Below, piece after piece: positions 60,636 to 64,000 of a stretch of 64,000 nt of DNA (the first letter of the stretch is position 1; every line of letters begins with the position of its first letter). The notes under the pieces were generated by a model, which saw only the letters and a list, made by a program, of their open reading frames with translations, did no database searches and was not told the origin of the DNA. The translations under genes were made by a program, and so were the position numbers. This DNA is from Selenomonas sp963544755 (GTDB taxonomy: Bacteria; Bacillota; Negativicutes; Selenomonadales; Selenomonadaceae), in the NCBI GenBank assembly GCA_963544755.1, contig CAUUGH010000005.1, positions 1-64,000 on the forward strand. Reading direction: 5' to 3'.

Positions 60636-63236
60636 TTATTTTGCAGCCGCCCAGTTTTTGCCCGTTTTTATATCGACCAAGAGCGGCACAAAGAGCTGCA
60701 CGACGTTTTCCATGGCATTTCGTACAAGATCTGCTACCTGCGCTTCTTCTTCTTTCATGATTTCAAGCACCAATTCATCGTGTACCTGCAACAGTATGCG
60801 ACTCTTAAAACCATCCTCTTTAAGTGCGTGATGTATCTTTAGCATCGCCAGCTTGATGATGTCAGCAGCCGAACCTTGAATCGGCGTATTCATTGCCATG
60901 CGCTCAGAGATCGTGCGTTGATTGTAATTGCTGCTATTGATGGCAGGCAAATCGCGCCGTCTGCCGAAAATCGTCGTGACAAAACCGTCGCTACGCGCTT
61001 TTTCTACAGTATCATCAATGAATTTTTTCACGCCGCTGCATTTTTCAAAGTAGCTGGCAATATAGTCGGCAGCTTCTTGGCGCGAGATCTGAAGATCCTT
61101 AGATAGACCATAGTCACTAATGCCATAAACGATGCCAAAATTTACCGCCTTCGCCTTACGGCGCAAATCAGATGTTACCTCTTCTATCGGTACGCCAAAA
61201 ACCTCAGCTGCCGTTCTTGCATGAATATCCTGCCCATGTAAAAATGCTTCTAAAAAATTTTTATCCTTTGATAGATGCGCCAAAACGCGCAACTCAATCT
61301 GCGAATAATCAGCAGACAGCAGAGCATCATAGCCGTCGCTAGGCGCAAAAAATGCGCGAATCTGGCGCCCTTCTTCTGTTCTAACGGGAATGTTTTGCAA
61401 ATTTGGCTCTGAGCTGCTTAATCGTCCCGTCGCCGTAATCGTCTGATTAAAACTCGTATGAACGCGCTGCGTCGTAGAAGAAATTAATCCTTCCATACTA
61501 TCAAGATACGTTGATTTAAGCTTCATCCAAAAACGATATGAGAGGATTTTCTCCATGATCGGATGATCAAAGCGCATGGCTTCTAATACTTCGGCGTTCG
61601 TGGAATAACCCGTCTTTGTCTTTTTCGTACCAGGTGGCGGCGACAAAAAAAGCTTGTCAAAAAGCACGGCAGATAGCTGCTTAGGCGAATTGATATTGAA
61701 GGTAGACTTTGCCAAATCGTAAATTTCAGCCGTCAAAGCAGCCAGATGCTTAGAAATCTCTTTGGATTTTTCATGCAAAGAGGCGCGATCGACATAGATA
61801 CCTGCTTGCTCCATCGCCGCGAGAACTTTCACAAGGGGTTGCTCCATCGTTTCATAAAGCGATGCAAGATCGTACTTTTCCAAGTTTCTTTTCAAAACAG
61901 GATAAAGTTCTTCTAAAAAAACTGCACACCATGCTGCCCCTTTTTCTCCTTTTTGCGCCGCATCAAAAGCATTGTCGGCAAAAAGATATGTGTTTACAAG
62001 ACTTGGCACATCATAGCGTGTGCTAGGAGCTAACAGGTACGCAGCAAGCGAGACATCAAAGCAAGCTGAGCCAAAATCCATATCGCAGTGCAAAAAGGGC
62101 TTTGATTCATGAACAATCTTTCGGATGTTATCATTCTTAAACAGCGAATCAAAAAAAGAAAGATCCGCTAGCGCCGCAAGTAGCGTTTTGCCCTTAGCAC
62201 ATAAAACGAAACGCACCGCTTTTAGATCCGGCACTTTTCCCTCAAAGATCGCGGCGATGGAAAAAAATCCTTGCTCTTTTGCTTTTTCAATAAAAGATTT
62301 TTTTGCCTCATCATTTTCCATAGTCTGTAAAAAAAGCTCTATCGCAGGCTGCTCTTTTACCGCTTTTTCCTCATAGAAAGAAAAAAAGCTGCAAGCCATG
62401 GACTTCATATCGTATCGGTTGAAAAAATCCTGCAAAACATCATGTTTGGGGCAAATGACGTGCGAATCTACAGAAAAGGACAACGGCACATCACAGCGAA
62501 TCGTCGCCAAATCTTTGGAAAGAAACGCTTTTTCTTTGTCATTTAAGAGGTTTTCTTTAAGCTTTTTACCCTTGATCTCTCCTATATGTTTATATACTTC
62601 TTCCAAGGAGCCATAGTCTATTAAGAGCTTCTTAGCCGTTTTAGGACCAATACCATGTACCCCGGGGATATTATCGGCAGCATCTCCCATCAGCCCCTTC
62701 ATATCTACAAGCCGCTTCGGCGAAAAGCCATATTCTTCCATGAAAGATGCTTCATCATAAATCAAAAGCTCCGTCATACCCTTTTTCGTAAAGAGTATAC
62801 GGATATTTTCCCGCACGAGCTGCAAAGCATCACGATCGCCCGTCACAATCAAGACATCCATGCCTTCTGCTGCCGCCCTTAGCGAAAGAGTTCCCAAAAT
62901 ATCGTCCGCCTCATAGCCCTGCTTTTCGATCAAAGGCACGCCTAATGCGGCAAGAAATTCGTGCAGCAGGGGAATTTGACTTGAAAGCTCCGGTGGTGTA
63001 GGTTTTCGCGTGCCTTTATATTCTGCAAACATTTCGTTTCGAAAAGTCTTTTTACCTTTATCAAATGCCACGACAAGCCGATCCGGCGCATACTCTTGCA
63101 TCAGCTTTTGTAACATTGTCGAAAAGCCATAGATGCCATTCGTATACGAGCCATTTGCCGCCTGTAAAAGCGGCAGTGCGTAAAATGCACGGTACAAAAG
63201 ACTGCTGCCGTCAACAAGAATCCATCGCTTGCTCAA
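60636..63236 (-). CDS. polA: DNA polymerase I
   Basis: An 866-residue enzyme. The 5'-nuclease domain (1 to about 290) starts MSKRWILVDGSSLLYRAFYA and has DRDALQLV. The middle domain (about 300-460) has the shape of the 3'-5' exonuclease but lacks the DxE catalytic motif, so proofreading should be absent, as in Bacillus-type PolA. The polymerase domain carries LLSADYSQIELRVLAHLSKD, RRKAKAVNFGIVYGIS and LQVHDELVLE. Start is TTG behind gaggtg. It lies 14 bases from mutM-coaE, so repair and replication genes are grouped. Confidence 0.95.
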   Translation of the reverse strand: MSKRWILVDGSSLLYRAFYALPLLQAANGSYTNGIYGFSTMLQKLMQEYAPDRLVVAFDKGKKTFRNEMFAEYKGTRKPTPPELSSQIPLLHEFLAALGVPLIEKQGYEADDILGTLSLRAAAEGMDVLIVTGDRDALQLVRENIRILFTKKGMTELLIYDEASFMEEYGFSPKRLVDMKGLMGDAADNIPGVHGIGPKTAKKLLIDYGSLEEVYKHIGEIKGKKLKENLLNDKEKAFLSKDLATIRCDVPLSFSVDSHVICPKHDVLQDFFNRYDMKSMACSFFSFYEEKAVKEQPAIELFLQTMENDEAKKSFIEKAKEQGFFSIAAIFEGKVPDLKAVRFVLCAKGKTLLAALADLSFFDSLFKNDNIRKIVHESKPFLHCDMDFGSACFDVSLAAYLLAPSTRYDVPSLVNTYLFADNAFDAAQKGEKGAAWCAVFLEELYPVLKRNLEKYDLASLYETMEQPLVKVLAAMEQAGIYVDRASLHEKSKEISKHLAALTAEIYDLAKSTFNINSPKQLSAVLFDKLFLSPPPGTKKTKTGYSTNAEVLEAMRFDHPIMEKILSYRFWMKLKSTYLDSMEGLISSTTQRVHTSFNQTITATGRLSSSEPNLQNIPVRTEEGRQIRAFFAPSDGYDALLSADYSQIELRVLAHLSKDKNFLEAFLHGQDIHARTAAEVFGVPIEEVTSDLRRKAKAVNFGIVYGISDYGLSKDLQISRQEAADYIASYFEKCSGVKKFIDDTVEKARSDGFVTTIFGRRRDLPAINSSNYNQRTISERMAMNTPIQGSAADIIKLAMLKIHHALKEDGFKSRILLQVHDELVLEIMKEEEAQVADLVRNAMENVVQLFVPLLVDIKTGKNWAAAK

Positions 63237-63310
63237 GTAAATTCACCTCACGCATCGTATCAAAAATCATCAATGTGACTTTTCATTGTTGCTCTTTTCC
63301 CTCTACTTTG

Positions 63311-64000
63311 CTACATTTTTCCAGTAGCTATCGGCACCTTATGATCAGAGGCATAGGCAAATGTTTCTTTTATCGTTGTCAATTCATAAATACCGCGCTT
63401 ACTCAAGCCACCTTGCAAATTAAAGAGTATGGCGGCATCTTCGGCATTGAAAAAAATCGTTCCCTTCTTGTCATAGCCAATAGCCTTACCATACTTCGTC
63501 CCTAGCGTAGCCGACTTAGCATCCCATGTCACAAGTATTTTCAACCGCTCGGCGATCTTTTCTGTCGGTAAATACACAATATCATCCTTGATAAGTGCCT
63601 TATCATTCATGAGATTTCCGTTAATCGCTAGATTGTACGCTTTCGCTACATAAGTAGGCTGTCCATCGGACAGATAAATCTTGCGCTCTATATCCTCATC
63701 TGATTCAAACTTTTCCACACCGTAACCGGCTAGCCATCCAGATACGGTTTCAACATCAAGTGGCTGATAGCCATAACCATCTGGATAGATATAGTAAACA
63801 ATCATATTGTCCTTGATCTTATCAATAACAACGCGCTGATACATGATCTCAACCGGTGTACCAATACTTACATAATCATAAACCTCTTCAACATCAGCTT
63901 CTCTCATGCGTATGCAGCCGTTAGAAACAAAACTGCCGATAGACTCCGGATGATTCGTGCCATGGATGCCGTAATTTCCCCAGATCTGCATCCAACGATA
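63311..64000 (-). CDS. L,D-transpeptidase (YkuD), N-terminus cut by the window
   Basis: At least 229 C-terminal residues of a wall enzyme are present; the frame stays open through the right edge. The YkuD catalytic site reads GIHGTNHPESIG and FVSNGCIRMREADVEEVY with the nucleophilic Cys. A second domain (about 150 residues) of copper-amine-oxidase-like type follows, with ALIKDDIVYLPTEKIAERL, which may bind peptidoglycan. The start, signal peptide and any upstream domains are outside the window. It forms L,D cross-links or attaches proteins in peptidoglycan. Confidence 0.88.
   Translation of the reverse strand, partial: YRWMQIWGNYGIHGTNHPESIGSFVSNGCIRMREADVEEVYDYVSIGTPVEIMYQRVVIDKIKDNMIVYYIYPDGYGYQPLDVETVSGWLAGYGVEKFESDEDIERKIYLSDGQPTYVAKAYNLAINGNLMNDKALIKDDIVYLPTEKIAERLKILVTWDAKSATLGTKYGKAIGYDKKGTIFFNAEDAAILFNLQGGLSKRGIYELTTIKETFAYASDHKVPIATGKM

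Overview
The window reads as chromosomal DNA of a Firmicutes-lineage anaerobe, most likely a Negativicute (Selenomonadales/Veillonellales type). Reasons: both PolC and DnaE replicative polymerases are present; gene blocks have Firmicutes order (infC-rpmI-rplT; rluB-baiN-aroA-cmk-plsC-ispH-rpsA; DUF512-der-plsY; pheB-hom-thrB; ispD-ispF-cysS-mrnC-rlmB-sigH; rpmG-secE-nusG-rplKAJL); and a fumarate reductase/succinate dehydrogenase pair and an AMIN-type cell-wall amidase occur. The genus cannot be fixed from this sequence alone.

Layout. 0-2.6 kb: flavoprotein and iron-sulfur subunits of succinate dehydrogenase/fumarate reductase, closed by a perfect hairpin terminator. 2.7-6.2 kb: a HIT-like DUF4931 protein, a flippase-like membrane protein and a lipid kinase. 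6.2-11.8 kb: the IF3-L35-L20 operon with an L20-type leader and an AUU start, an rRNA/tRNA methyltransferase, thiamine pyrophosphokinase, a metallo-hydrolase, miaA-hfq and dut. 11.8-18.7 kb: rqcH, an AI-2E/PerM exporter, an LCP ligase, a membrane-anchored alpha/beta hydrolase and a CCA-adding enzyme. 18.7-35.3 kb: a long run of minus-strand housekeeping operons (threonine synthesis, phospholipid and ribosome assembly, aromatic and isoprenoid pathways, dnaE). 35.5-39.5 kb is the accessory stretch: a decayed integrative element (ribbon-helix-helix protein, small conserved protein, HTH remnant joined to an integrase tail), a divergent pair related to S-adenosylmethionine/methylthioadenosine enzymes, each with a catalytic-residue substitution, and an IS200-type insertion sequence. 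39.6-45.8 kb: envelope lipoproteins, a cell-wall amidase, sigH, rlmB, thyX, mrnC. 45.8-54.6 kb: cysS-ispF-ispD-yacL, carD, ribosomal proteins L7/L12, L10, L1 and L11, nusG, secE, rpmG and two tRNAs. 54.7-64 kb: polC, a lytic transglycosylase, a mutM-coaE fusion, polA and a cut-off L,D-transpeptidase.

Points of note. A dispersed palindromic element of about 65-75 bp (one longer copy of about 160 bp) occurs in intergenic DNA at four or five places, twice directly against a stop codon. PolC lacks the exonuclease insert of the classical enzyme, and the PolA exonuclease domain shows no catalytic motif. The lytic transglycosylase is split by a ten-base homopolymer. MutM and CoaE form one reading frame. 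The AdoMet-decarboxylase-like protein lacks the serine that makes the pyruvoyl group. The IS200 transposase start is hidden in a hairpin whose loop is complementary to the far end of the same transcript.

Several genes appear to start with TTG or other non-ATG codons supported by good ribosome-binding sites, so many natural starts differ from the longest reading frame; the starts listed here were chosen by that evidence.
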